Shown: piece after piece, positions 14,778 through 23,183 of the stretch
Layout: each line of letters starts with the position of its first letter
Position numbering within the stretch: position 1 is the first letter of the stretch
Origin: Noviherbaspirillum_A sp963522035
GTDB taxonomy: Bacteria; Pseudomonadota; Gammaproteobacteria; Burkholderiales; Burkholderiaceae_D
Length of the DNA: 27,392 bases
Reading direction: 5' to 3'
Assembly (NCBI GenBank): GCA_963522035.1
Contig: CAUQYP010000032.1
Location: forward strand, 1-27,392
Notes under the pieces: generated by a model
Told to the model about the DNA's origin: nothing
Databases searched by the model: none
Seen by the model: the letters and a program-made list of their open reading frames with translations, nothing else
Made by a program: the position numbers and the translations under genes

Positions 14778-15691
14778 ATATCTCTGCATTGCCTGCATCC
14801 GAACTGCGAAAGCGCTTGGGCGCAGAGGGCATTTATTTCCGCACCGGGGTTTTCATTACCCATCTGCAAACCCGCCTCGAGCGCGTCGCATCCTCGTTCG
14901 CCCTGCTTTACGGCGACTATGCGTTGGCCGACACAAGCTACGCCGACTTTCATGTGAAAGTCGCCGCCCCACGAGGCCTGCGGCGCTGGATCAGGCCCCA
15001 GGTGGACTTTATCGCCGATGGCGCCATGCCCTTTGCCGCCTTGCCGAGCGACCAGGCCTTTCCGATGTTCGAATGGGGTTTGAACTGGTGCGTGTCCAGT
15101 AACGCGCACTATTACCTGATGATCCACGCAGCCGTCGTCGAGCGCAACGGGCATGCGGCCATCCTGCCAGCGCCGCCGGGTTCGGGCAAGAGCACCTTGT
15201 GCGCGGCGCTCATCCACAATGGCTGGCGCCTGCTGTCCGACGAACTGACCCTGATACGTCGCAGCGATTCGCGCCTGGTGCCCCTGCCGCGTCCGGTCAG
15301 CCTGAAAAACGCATCGATCCCGTTGATGAAAGCCTATGCACCCGATGCAGTTTTCAGCCCAAGCGTGTCCGACACCGTCAAGGGCACGGTTGCGCACATG
15401 CGCTCGCCCGCGCAGAGCGTTGCCCGCGCCGACGAAACCGCCTTGCCCGGCTGGATCGTTTTCCCGCGGTACGAAGCCGGTGCGCGGCTGACGCTGACGC
15501 CGGTGCCGCGTACCCGCGCCTTCATGCGCGTTGCCGACAATGCGTTCAATTATGCGCAGCTCGGCGCCGAAGGTTTCAATGCCTTGTCCGGTGTCGTCAT
15601 GCAATCCGGCTGCCATGACTTGCATTACAGCAAGCTCGACGATGCCGTGGCGGCTTTCGACCGCCTCGCCGCGCAGGTGGGGACGCAGTGA
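14774..15691 (+). CDS. HprK-related kinase A
   Basis: A 305-aa protein related to the C-terminal kinase domain of HPr kinase/phosphorylase. It has a P-loop, APPGSGKST (about 133-141), and a second acidic site, LLSDELTLI (about 153-161, DE in place of the DD of HprK), then a beta-rich half with PRPVSLKN and FPRYEAGA. The N-terminal 130 residues (ELRKRLGAEGIYFRTG...LLYGDYALADTSYADFHV) are typical of the HprK-rel-A family and unlike true HprK. The start TTG at 14774 overlaps the PqqD-like stop as TTGA and yields the family N-terminus MNISALPASELR; no ATG fits. The expected reaction is ATP-dependent phosphorylation of Ser on a partner protein, probably the upstream Tat protein rather than HPr; no ptsH is nearby. 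Confidence 0.85.
   Translation: MNISALPASELRKRLGAEGIYFRTGVFITHLQTRLERVASSFALLYGDYALADTSYADFHVKVAAPRGLRRWIRPQVDFIADGAMPFAALPSDQAFPMFEWGLNWCVSSNAHYYLMIHAAVVERNGHAAILPAPPGSGKSTLCAALIHNGWRLLSDELTLIRRSDSRLVPLPRPVSLKNASIPLMKAYAPDAVFSPSVSDTVKGTVAHMRSPAQSVARADETALPGWIVFPRYEAGARLTLTPVPRTRAFMRVADNAFNYAQLGAEGFNALSGVVMQSGCHDLHYSKLDDAVAAFDRLAAQVGTQ
15675..15683 (+). promoter_or_regulatory. Ribosome binding site for a GTG start
   Basis: AGGTGGGGA, 4 nt before GTG 15688. It is strong and supports the GTG start of the nucleotidyltransferase gene inside the end of the kinase gene. Confidence 0.7.
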
Positions 15692-16770
15692 TCGCCATCC
15701 CCGTCATTGTCCGGGTCCTGCGCGACCCGCGCTCGGCATGCGATCTGGCGCTTTCCGAATGGGACCTCCTGCTCCGGCAGGCGCGCACCGCCAACCTGCT
15801 TGCACGCCTGGACTACCTTTTCCGGAAGAACGGCGTGACAGGCGTTCCGGCGCAGGTGGCGACCCATATCGAAGGCGCCGCAGTCACGGCGGCACAGCAC
15901 CGCCTTGCCGTCGAATGGGAGATCGACCACGTCCACAAGGCGCTCGCCTCCAGCGGCCTGCCCTTGCTCTTGCTGAAAGGCGCCGCCTATACCGCAGCCG
16001 ACCTGCCGGCATCGCGTGGGCGCACTTTTTCCGACATTGACATCCTGGTGCCCAAGGCGCGCATCAATGTAGCCGAAGCGGCAATGATGATGCACGGATG
16101 GGCATCCACGCATCACGACGAGTACGACCAGCGTTATTACCGCGAATGGATGCATGAGCTGCCGCCGATGCAGCATGGCAGCCGCATGACGGTCGTCGAT
16201 GTGCATCACGCGATCCTGCCGGAAACCGCTGCCAGCAAGCCGGATTCGGCAAAGCTCATTGCCGCCGCCGTTGCCGTGCCGGGCCGGCCCGGTATCCATG
16301 TGCTGCAGCCCGTGGACATGGTGATACACAGCGCCTGCCACCTGTTCCACGAGGAAGAACTGGACAAGGGTTTGCGCGACCTGACCGATCTTGATGCACT
16401 GCTGCGCCATTTCGCCGAACAGCCGGGATTCTGGCCGGAACTGGCCGAGCGCGCCCACGAACTCGACCTCGCTCGTCCTGTTTTTTATGCCATGCGGTAC
16501 ACGAACCGGATGCTGGAGACGCCGGTGCCGCAGGAGGCAACACGCCTGGTCGCCAGCAGCGGACCGGTCTCGCCCCTCCTTGGCCTGATGGACAAGCTAT
16601 ACGAACGCGCCCTGCTGCCGATTCACGCCAGTTGCAGGGACGGCTTTACCGGCACCGCGCGGCGGGCCCTTTTCCTGCGTGCGCATTGGCTGCGGATGCC
16701 GCCCGGGTTGCTGGTACGGCATTTGGCGCACAAGGCGGCGATCGCGATGGAAATAGGCAGTAAAAAGTAA
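15688..16770 (+). CDS. Nucleotidyltransferase family protein of the HPr-rel-A operon
   Basis: A 360-aa protein of the uncharacterised nucleotidyltransferase family that recurs beside HprK-like kinases and in EPS and lasso-peptide loci. The active-site block is LLLLKGAAY (93-101) followed by RTFSDIDILV (112-121), where Asp116 and Asp118 are the metal-binding pair. A third acidic residue is likely in VVDVHHAI. The C-terminal half is helical. In lasso-peptide clusters the equivalent enzyme extends the phosphate placed by an HprK-like kinase; a similar two-step modification is possible here but unproven. The GTG at 15688 overlaps the kinase TGA (GTGA). It is the last gene of the operon, with no clear terminator after it. 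Confidence 0.83.
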   Translation: MIAIPVIVRVLRDPRSACDLALSEWDLLLRQARTANLLARLDYLFRKNGVTGVPAQVATHIEGAAVTAAQHRLAVEWEIDHVHKALASSGLPLLLLKGAAYTAADLPASRGRTFSDIDILVPKARINVAEAAMMMHGWASTHHDEYDQRYYREWMHELPPMQHGSRMTVVDVHHAILPETAASKPDSAKLIAAAVAVPGRPGIHVLQPVDMVIHSACHLFHEEELDKGLRDLTDLDALLRHFAEQPGFWPELAERAHELDLARPVFYAMRYTNRMLETPVPQEATRLVASSGPVSPLLGLMDKLYERALLPIHASCRDGFTGTARRALFLRAHWLRMPPGLLVRHLAHKAAIAMEIGSKK

Positions 16771-17025
16771 GCTTTCCTGCTCGATACCACCAAGCCAGTG
16801 GTTAAAAAAATTACCCTGATCAAGGGCAAGGCATTCATTTTGGCTCAATGGAATGCCAGTATGGCCGTGTTATAGTCACTCGTAATATTTCCTTATTGCA
16901 TATCTTTTAAAAAACATTTTTTGACAGAATCAATTTGTGAGATTCAGTTCGAACTTGACTTTTTCAATCTTGCGACAAGCGTCTCGATGCGCCAAGCCCG
17001 CTTCAATCTCTGAACGCTATTAAAT
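16771..17025 (+). other. AT-rich upstream region of the flippase gene
   Basis: 255 nt. 16861-16935 is strikingly AT-rich for this window, with TTGACA at 16921-16926; the expected -10 (about 16944-16949, TTCAGT) is poor. No ribosome site precedes ATG 17026. No hairpin with a T-run is seen for the operon on its left. Confidence 0.45.
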
Positions 17026-18468
17026 ATGGTCAATATCCGCCGTTCCCTGGTGATCAATTTCTTTTCATCATCGGGAGCGACCATTGTGCAGTTCATCGTG
17101 AGCGTCCTGCTTGCCCGCATGCTGAGTCCGGGCGAAATAGGCGTCTTCTCGATGACCGTGGTGTTCGTGAGTATTGCCCATATCTTCCGCGACTTCGGTG
17201 TCGGCACCTATCTTCAAAGAGAATCCGTCATCACGCCGGAAAAAATGCGCGCCGCCACCGGTGTGCTTTTCACGACGTCGTGGATCATTGCTGCTGCCCT
17301 CTATGCCGGCAGTCCATGGATCAGCCAGTGGTTCAACGAGCCCGCGATGGTTCCGGTGATGGAAGTCCTTGCACTCGGCTTCCTGTTCATTCCCTTCGGG
17401 TCCATTACGCATGCCCTGCTGACGCGTGAGTTTGCAGCGGGCAAGCAGGCTATTGTCAATGTGGTGGGAACCGCCACGTTTGCGGTGACTTGCCTGACAC
17501 TGGCCTATAACGGCTTCGGCACCATGAGCATGGCATGGGCAAACCTGGCCAACATCATTGCCTGCGCCATCGCTTATGCGCCGATGCGGCCCAGGCATCT
17601 CCCGTGGATGCCGTCGTTCCGGAACTGGCGAAATGTCCTTCACTTCGGTGTGGGAACGCTGTTCTCCAACTGCCTGTCATCCATTAACGGTGCCATTCCG
17701 GACATCATGCTGGGCAAACTGGGCAGCGCAACGCTGGTTGGCCTGTTCAGCCGCGCCAGTTCTACGGTGTCCATTTTTGGCCATATCGCCGGCAGTACGG
17801 TGAACTACGGTTCGCTGTCCTATATTTCGCAGGCGTTTCACAGGAATGAGCCTATCGGTCCGCTGCTCAACAAGGCCACCTCGCTGGTCACGGCGGTAGG
17901 CTGGCCGGCGCTTGCATTGACCTCTGTGTTCGGCACTGAAATCGTATCGACCTTATATGGCGACAAGTGGCTGCCCGCGGTGCCTGCAATCGACGCCCTC
18001 GTTCTCGCGAGCATAGTAGGGCTGGTGTTCAACTATACGGGTACGGCACTTACGGCAATCGGCCGGCCCTACCTCTCGTCGGTACCAATGATCGCCGTGC
18101 TGCTGACCCGTGTCACGTTCGGCGTCGTGCTCTTCAACGGCGACATCCGCAGCTTTTCATGGGCAATCTGTGCGGCCACGATAGCGGCGGTGCCCGTCAT
18201 GATCTACCAGCATTACCATTACCTGGGCCATCGCTTCACGACCATGTTGACGGCCCTGTGGCCCAGCGCGCTGGTGACGGTGGCCGTCACGGCCTCTGCG
18301 ATGCTGTTGAAGATGATGCTGCCGTCCTCGCTGCATCCACTCTCCGTCCTGCTGGTTCTTGCCCTTCCCCTTGCCACCATCTGGTACCTCGCGCTGAGGA
18401 TGACAGGTCACCCGCTGACGACCGAGATTCACCATGTCGCCAATGGCCTGAAAGCCAGGCTGGCCTGA
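17026..18468 (+). CDS. Wzx-type oligosaccharide flippase
   Basis: A 480-aa integral membrane protein of the polysaccharide-transporter (MOP) superfamily, with about 12-14 membrane segments and hydrophobic throughout. The N-terminus, INFFSSSGATIVQFIVSVLL..LSPGEIGVFSM, is typical of O-antigen/EPS flippases that move lipid-linked repeat units across the inner membrane. Other family landmarks are a charged RDFGVGTYLQRE loop and GDKWLPAVPAIDALVLA near residue 320. The ATG at 17026 is the only sensible start but lacks a visible ribosome site. It converges on the GT2 gene. The flippase implies a Wzx/Wzy-dependent pathway, yet no Wzy polymerase is in this window. Confidence 0.88.
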   Translation: MVNIRRSLVINFFSSSGATIVQFIVSVLLARMLSPGEIGVFSMTVVFVSIAHIFRDFGVGTYLQRESVITPEKMRAATGVLFTTSWIIAAALYAGSPWISQWFNEPAMVPVMEVLALGFLFIPFGSITHALLTREFAAGKQAIVNVVGTATFAVTCLTLAYNGFGTMSMAWANLANIIACAIAYAPMRPRHLPWMPSFRNWRNVLHFGVGTLFSNCLSSINGAIPDIMLGKLGSATLVGLFSRASSTVSIFGHIAGSTVNYGSLSYISQAFHRNEPIGPLLNKATSLVTAVGWPALALTSVFGTEIVSTLYGDKWLPAVPAIDALVLASIVGLVFNYTGTALTAIGRPYLSSVPMIAVLLTRVTFGVVLFNGDIRSFSWAICAATIAAVPVMIYQHYHYLGHRFTTMLTALWPSALVTVAVTASAMLLKMMLPSSLHPLSVLLVLALPLATIWYLALRMTGHPLTTEIHHVANGLKARLA

Positions 18469-18605
18469 ACGCTACCTCCGCTGGAAGCGTGCCGTATCCA
18501 GCTGCCTGGCCATGGCAAGGGACACGGCTTTTCTGGAGCGTGTGAAGCAGTCTACAACCGACGTGACACCCCGGCACGCGGCCAGCGGAGCGACCACGCA
18601 GGCGC

Positions 18606-19574
18606 CTAATGGACCGCCTGGGTCAGGCGCCATGCGAGATCCCGCATGATCGGCGGGAAGTTGCTGATGGCATTCTTGATGCGAAAATTCAAATCACTCG
18701 GAGCACTCGCGAAATGGCTGGCAGTGTCCTTGGCCACGGAAAAATCGCCGCGGGCGTAGGCGATATCGAATGCGTCGCGCCGCCGCTTGTCCACGCTGGC
18801 GAGGACGGCATCCCGGTAACGTTCGGTGCCGCGGTGATGGACAAGCGCATGCTCGAGTATTTCCACTTCGCCTCTCAGCGAACGCAATGTATCGCGCGAA
18901 TCGTTCCCCTCATGCTTGCGAATAGCCGCCAACGGACGGGTCAGGTAACCCAGCTTGCCGCTGGCGATTGCACGCAGGAGAAATTCGAAATCCTCGCTGC
19001 CGACGCCGTTGAATCGCGGATCATAGCCGCCGATCGACTGATAAAAATCTTTCTTGATCACGCTTCCGGTGGGAAAAAAAGGCTGGTAAGCCAGAACACG
19101 CTCGGTCAGGTCGGGAATGTCGGTGCAGTAGTCCACACCACGTACCGCACCGTCGAGAAAATTCGCGGGTGCGCGGGCTAACTTGTCTGTATGTATGTTC
19201 TCGCCCGTGAACGTCGTGAAGTTGCAGTACCAAAGGTCTACATCTGGCAGCCCGGTAATGACCGTCGCGACCGACGCGTTAAACTCTGGACGGAGCAAGT
19301 CATCGGAATCACACAAAGCCACATACGGTGTACTGCACACCTCGACACCCGTGTTTCTCGCACGCTGGACGCCACCCTTGGCCGAGCGAATCAATGTAAT
19401 TTTTCCGTCGAATTTTTCAAGCCGTGCCACGGTGTCGTCCGTGGACGCATCGTCGACGACGATGATCTCCGCAAAAGCCGGTTGTTGATCCAGTGCCGAA
19501 GCGATGGTGTTTTCAATAAGGTCGCCGCGGTTGTAGGTGGGAATAACGAGTGACACAGGAAGTCGATCTTGCAC
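18606..19574 (-). CDS. Family 2 glycosyltransferase
   Basis: A 322-aa GT-A fold inverting glycosyltransferase, with IPTYNR (11-16), VDDASTDDT (40-48), the acceptor-side RARNTGVE block (71-78) and the metal-binding CDSDD (88-92). The later GSEDFEFLLRA motif supplies the usual ED pair, catalytic base included. Cytoplasmic; donor and acceptor cannot be told from sequence. The GTG start at 19574 is the first in-frame start before the conserved LVIPTYN strand, with a purine-rich AGAGAAAAG upstream. It follows the deacetylase-GT4 gene by 54 nt in the same direction. That gap is T-rich but lacks a stem, so read-through is likely. It is the last gene of the minus-strand glycosyltransferase run. Confidence 0.88.
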   Translation of the reverse strand: MQDRLPVSLVIPTYNRGDLIENTIASALDQQPAFAEIIVVDDASTDDTVARLEKFDGKITLIRSAKGGVQRARNTGVEVCSTPYVALCDSDDLLRPEFNASVATVITGLPDVDLWYCNFTTFTGENIHTDKLARAPANFLDGAVRGVDYCTDIPDLTERVLAYQPFFPTGSVIKKDFYQSIGGYDPRFNGVGSEDFEFLLRAIASGKLGYLTRPLAAIRKHEGNDSRDTLRSLRGEVEILEHALVHHRGTERYRDAVLASVDKRRRDAFDIAYARGDFSVAKDTASHFASAPSDLNFRIKNAISNFPPIMRDLAWRLTQAVH

Positions 19575-19628
19575 GGCTTTTCTCTACAGAAAGTGTACGA
19601 AAAATAAAAAAATATTGATTGGCATGCG

Positions 19629-21914
19629 TCAATGCTGCCGAAGTACGCGTTCCGCGATCTGCACGAAGCGTTTCGCAACCTCGCGCGTACTGGACGCCCT
19701 GGCAATTTCCATCGCGCGTGCGCCAAGGAAGGCCGCCAGATTCTCGCTACCTAGTATGGACAGGACTTTCTCCGCAATGTCGTCGGCATCTTCGCCATCG
19801 ATCAGGTAGCCGGACTGGCCGTCGACCACAGCTTCGACTACGCCGCTAATCACCGGCTTGCCACAGGCATTGGCTTCACGCAAGACAAGGCCTAAGCCAT
19901 CGGTGTCGCCGTCTGGCATGGGGCGGTTTGGCATCAGGAACAAATCGCACAGCCTGAAATACCGCACCAGGTCCGGCTCGGATACAGGTCCCACCAAGGT
20001 GATATGCGCACCAAGATTTTCTTTTGCAATCAGGCGCTCAAGCTCCGGCCCAAGCTCACCGTCGCCGTCGCCGACGATCAGGTAATGCACGTCGGGCCGC
20101 AGCCTTATGACCTTCGCCATGGCGCGAATGCCCATTTCCGCACCCTCGCGTCGCGCCAGCCTGGCCAGCGTGAGCACGACCTTCTTGCCCTCAAGGCCAT
20201 GCTTCTGCACCAGGTCGGGATCGCGCTCGCCGGGCGTAAATCGGTCCGTGTCGACGCCGTTCTGGACCAGCGACACCTGTTCGGCGCGCAGGCCCATTTG
20301 CTGGGTCAGCGCGTCGCAGGCAAGCGAGCTTACGGCAACGACCTTGTCAGCTTCGTTCAGATAGTCGCGGCGTTTGTTGCCATGAAGGCGACCGCTGGTC
20401 GCCCCCGTTACCTCTTCACCATGGACATAGATAATCAGGCGAGTGCCAAGGGCTTTCCTCAGCGCGATGCCGAGCCAGCTTCCGGCTACGAGCTCGCCGA
20501 TGCAAACGACATTGATCCGGTGCTGCTTCACGATGCGTGCCGCAGACAGGAGCACGCTTGCGTACAGGGGAATGTCATTGAAGGCGAAGCGGGCAAGCGA
20601 CGCGCCGATGTTGGCGGGCGGCGGCTGCATCAGCGGCCGCAGCAGCGGGACGCGGTGGACCGGATAGGACACGGAGCGGTCATGCTCGCGCCAGCCTTCG
20701 ATCTCGCGGCCGTCCATATAATTGGTGCTGGCCGTCAGCACCCTGACACTTCCCGCCGGCATGTGCTTGCACAGGTTTTCATAGACCACTGCGGAGCCGC
20801 CGCGCAGCGGCGCGAATGTGCTCGCCACTATCAGGCAGCACACCGGCGTATCGCGTGCCTGCTGCAAGGGCGCGACCGCTACCCGCCGCTCGCGCTCGAC
20901 CAGGTTCCTGGCCAGCTGCAATGCCATGCGCTCGTTGGTCGCGCCCCAGGGCGTAAAGCGCGGCAACTGGAATATGTCCGAGTCCTGCCGCGCCGCGCCG
21001 CCGCTGGTCGCGACCGCCACCTTGTAGCCGCAGGCCTTGACCATGGCGACGTGACGGCCGTCGTAATCTTTCAGCGGCCTGCCGTTCGGATACGCAAAGG
21101 CGTTGACCCTGCCCCCGATGATGGTCTCGAGCTCTTCCTTGCATCCACCGATCTCCAGAGTGGCCTGGTCGTCGCTGCATTCGTTCAGTATCGGATGGCT
21201 GATCGTATGGCCGCCGATCTCGAAACCCTGGCTGTGCAGCGCGCGCACCGAATCGCGGTTGAACGGCCGAGGCCAGACCAGCGGCGAACGTGCCTGCGCC
21301 TCGATGATCTCGATGGCGCCCAGCCGTTCGGGCAGTGGCGCATATTTGAGGCGTTCCTGCAGCTCTGAAATCAGCTTTATCCGGCTGCTGGCCTGGCGCA
21401 GGTCGACATAGTTGCCGAAGCCGTACGGCAGATGCGCGCCGGTGTCCGGCAACGCACGCACTGCCGCGATAATGCGCTCGTGCCACAGGGCCGGCCCTTC
21501 GAGCTGCTCGGTCGTGACAAAAAATGTCGCGTGCATGTTGCGCGCCCTGAGCGCCGGACTGACTGTGGTCAGCCATTCGTCGTAGCCGTCGTCGAAGGTC
21601 AGCGCCACCGCCTTTTTCGGCAGTTTGCCGCTGGCAAGCGCGGCGGCGGCGTCGGCTAGCGGCAGGACGCTCGTATTTTTCTGCAGGAAATCGAGGATAT
21701 GCTCGAACTGGCTGAACGTGGGTTCGGTCGGCGTCAGCGGGTCGGCTACAAGCGGCACCTTGTGAAACAGCAGCACGGTCAGTTTGGCGTTCTGACCCTG
21801 CCGTGACAGCAGGGAAAAGAGGCCGTTGGATACCCGCGCGGCGACGCCCTGGCGCGCGCTGGCGCCATTGCGATGCAATAGCGAGGAACCGGCAGGAATA
21901 TCAGGAACGTGCAT
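19629..21914 (-). CDS. Polysaccharide deacetylase-GT4 glycosyltransferase fusion
   Basis: A 761-aa two-enzyme protein. The N-terminal NodB-type deacetylase (about 40-350) has the metal-site motifs LTFDDGYDEW (about 105-114) and GGHTISHP (about 234-241), then FAYPNG. The C-terminal part, from CLIVASTFAP (about 360), is a GT-B family 4 glycosyltransferase with YVHGEEVT, VQNGVDTDRF, LTLARLARREG and LVLREANACGKPVISG, the E-x7-E-like donor site. No signal peptide is evident, so both activities seem cytoplasmic, unlike most exported NodB deacetylases. I chose ATG 21914 (GGGA 6 nt upstream); ATG 21974 or TTG 21977 would add about 20 non-conserved residues. The two halves may add and then N-deacetylate the same sugar; this is inferred. 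Confidence 0.87.
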   Translation of the reverse strand: MHVPDIPAGSSLLHRNGASARQGVAARVSNGLFSLLSRQGQNAKLTVLLFHKVPLVADPLTPTEPTFSQFEHILDFLQKNTSVLPLADAAAALASGKLPKKAVALTFDDGYDEWLTTVSPALRARNMHATFFVTTEQLEGPALWHERIIAAVRALPDTGAHLPYGFGNYVDLRQASSRIKLISELQERLKYAPLPERLGAIEIIEAQARSPLVWPRPFNRDSVRALHSQGFEIGGHTISHPILNECSDDQATLEIGGCKEELETIIGGRVNAFAYPNGRPLKDYDGRHVAMVKACGYKVAVATSGGAARQDSDIFQLPRFTPWGATNERMALQLARNLVERERRVAVAPLQQARDTPVCCLIVASTFAPLRGGSAVVYENLCKHMPAGSVRVLTASTNYMDGREIEGWREHDRSVSYPVHRVPLLRPLMQPPPANIGASLARFAFNDIPLYASVLLSAARIVKQHRINVVCIGELVAGSWLGIALRKALGTRLIIYVHGEEVTGATSGRLHGNKRRDYLNEADKVVAVSSLACDALTQQMGLRAEQVSLVQNGVDTDRFTPGERDPDLVQKHGLEGKKVVLTLARLARREGAEMGIRAMAKVIRLRPDVHYLIVGDGDGELGPELERLIAKENLGAHITLVGPVSEPDLVRYFRLCDLFLMPNRPMPDGDTDGLGLVLREANACGKPVISGVVEAVVDGQSGYLIDGEDADDIAEKVLSILGSENLAAFLGARAMEIARASSTREVAKRFVQIAERVLRQH

Positions 21915-22025
21915 GTACTGTCCCGCAATTGGCGTCCAGTCCTGGCGCACGGACAAGGCCGCGGCTGGCGGCATCAAGAACGGTCACTTGCCTGAGCATT
22001 GCTTACCAGACCGAATATGACGATG

Positions 22026-23183
22026 TCACGCATGTTTCGGGATCCTCTTGAATAGTTCGACGGCGCGCGCTGCATTCTCGCGCCAGGTCAGTTGTTTGTC
22101 GCTGATGGTTTTTCGTGCGTTCTCGCCGACATGCTGGCGCAGCACCGGGTCCGCGGTGAGCTTGCTGATCGCGCCGGCCATGCCGTCTGCTGCTTTTGGG
22201 TCGAACAATACGGCATTCTGGCCGTCGGTGAGTATTTCCATGAGGTTCGGTTGCGCCGGCCCAATGATGGCCTTGCCCAGCGCCAGGTACTCGAACAGTT
22301 TCAGCGGAGACGCGTATTCGACGACCGCCGGCTGCAGCGCGATGTCGAAGGCCGCCACGTAGCGGGCAACCTCGTCGCGGGCGATGACGCCGGTGAAGCT
22401 GACCCGGTCCCGGATGCCGAGCGCATCGGCCTGCGCTTCCAGCGCCGGCCGTGCCGGCCCGTCGCCCACCACCAGCAGGTGGCGACCAGAGCCCGGCGGG
22501 TCATTCGCGATCATGGAAATGACCTTGTCCAGGCCGTGCCATTCGCGCACGAAACCGGTAAAGCCCAGCACGATGTTGCCATCCAGCCCCAGCGCTGCCT
22601 TCGCCGCATGGATCTCGGGTGCGGCACTGAACTGGCTGGCGTTGATGCCGTTGGGTATGACGACGATGCGCTCGCGCGGCACGCCGTAGGAAGCGACGAT
22701 GTCGCCCAGCACGCCCGTCACCGGCAGCACATAGTCGGCGGCTTTCCAGGTGTAGGCCTGGGACCAGCGGGCCAGGCCCTTCAGCGCCAGTCCGTCGTAC
22801 CGGGCGCGCTCCTCGAAAATGGGCGCATTGACCTCCAGCAGCATCGGCAGCTTGTACTTGCGCTTGAGCCAGATGCCGGCCGGCAGGAACAGGTTGTAGC
22901 GCTCGTACAGGCAGTCGGGCTGGTGCTCCCTGACCGCCCTGGCCAGGCGGCGGTACGCGACCAGGCTGTAGGCAAGCTCCATGATCTCGTAGACGAACTG
23001 CGGCAGGCTGCGCTTGAGCCAGGCGACCATGCCCGCATCCGACCCGAACGACTCGGTCTCTGCGCTGGGCGGCGCCACGACGATGACTTCATGCCCCAGC
23101 TGCCGCAGCGCCCTGATCATCTCCTCGATGTGCACGAATTGGCCGTCCTTGGAACGGGTGCGATGGTGATACAGTATTTTCAT
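22026..23183 (-). CDS. Family 4 glycosyltransferase
   Basis: A 385-aa retaining GT-B enzyme. The N-terminal acceptor domain starts KILYHHRTRSKDGQFVHIEE, with the Gly-rich loop replaced by DGQ. The C-terminal donor domain has VIPNGIN, LGFTGFVREWHGLD, LVVGDGPARP and EYASPLKLFEYLALGKAIIGP, whose paired acidic residues bind the nucleotide-sugar. Cytoplasmic; the sugar is unknown. The ATG at 23183 overlaps the upstream gene's TGA (ATGA), so the two are coupled. The deacetylase-GT4 gene follows after about 110 nt. Opening with MKILYHHRTRSKDG, it resembles glycosyltransferases of EPS clusters in Burkholderiales. Confidence 0.88.
   Translation of the reverse strand: MKILYHHRTRSKDGQFVHIEEMIRALRQLGHEVIVVAPPSAETESFGSDAGMVAWLKRSLPQFVYEIMELAYSLVAYRRLARAVREHQPDCLYERYNLFLPAGIWLKRKYKLPMLLEVNAPIFEERARYDGLALKGLARWSQAYTWKAADYVLPVTGVLGDIVASYGVPRERIVVIPNGINASQFSAAPEIHAAKAALGLDGNIVLGFTGFVREWHGLDKVISMIANDPPGSGRHLLVVGDGPARPALEAQADALGIRDRVSFTGVIARDEVARYVAAFDIALQPAVVEYASPLKLFEYLALGKAIIGPAQPNLMEILTDGQNAVLFDPKAADGMAGAISKLTADPVLRQHVGENARKTISDKQLTWRENAARAVELFKRIPKHA

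Noticed and set aside
20004..21368. A 454-codon open frame antisense to the deacetylase-GT4 fusion
   Set aside because: Low-complexity translation without motifs; the opposite strand has complete NodB and GT4 motifs.
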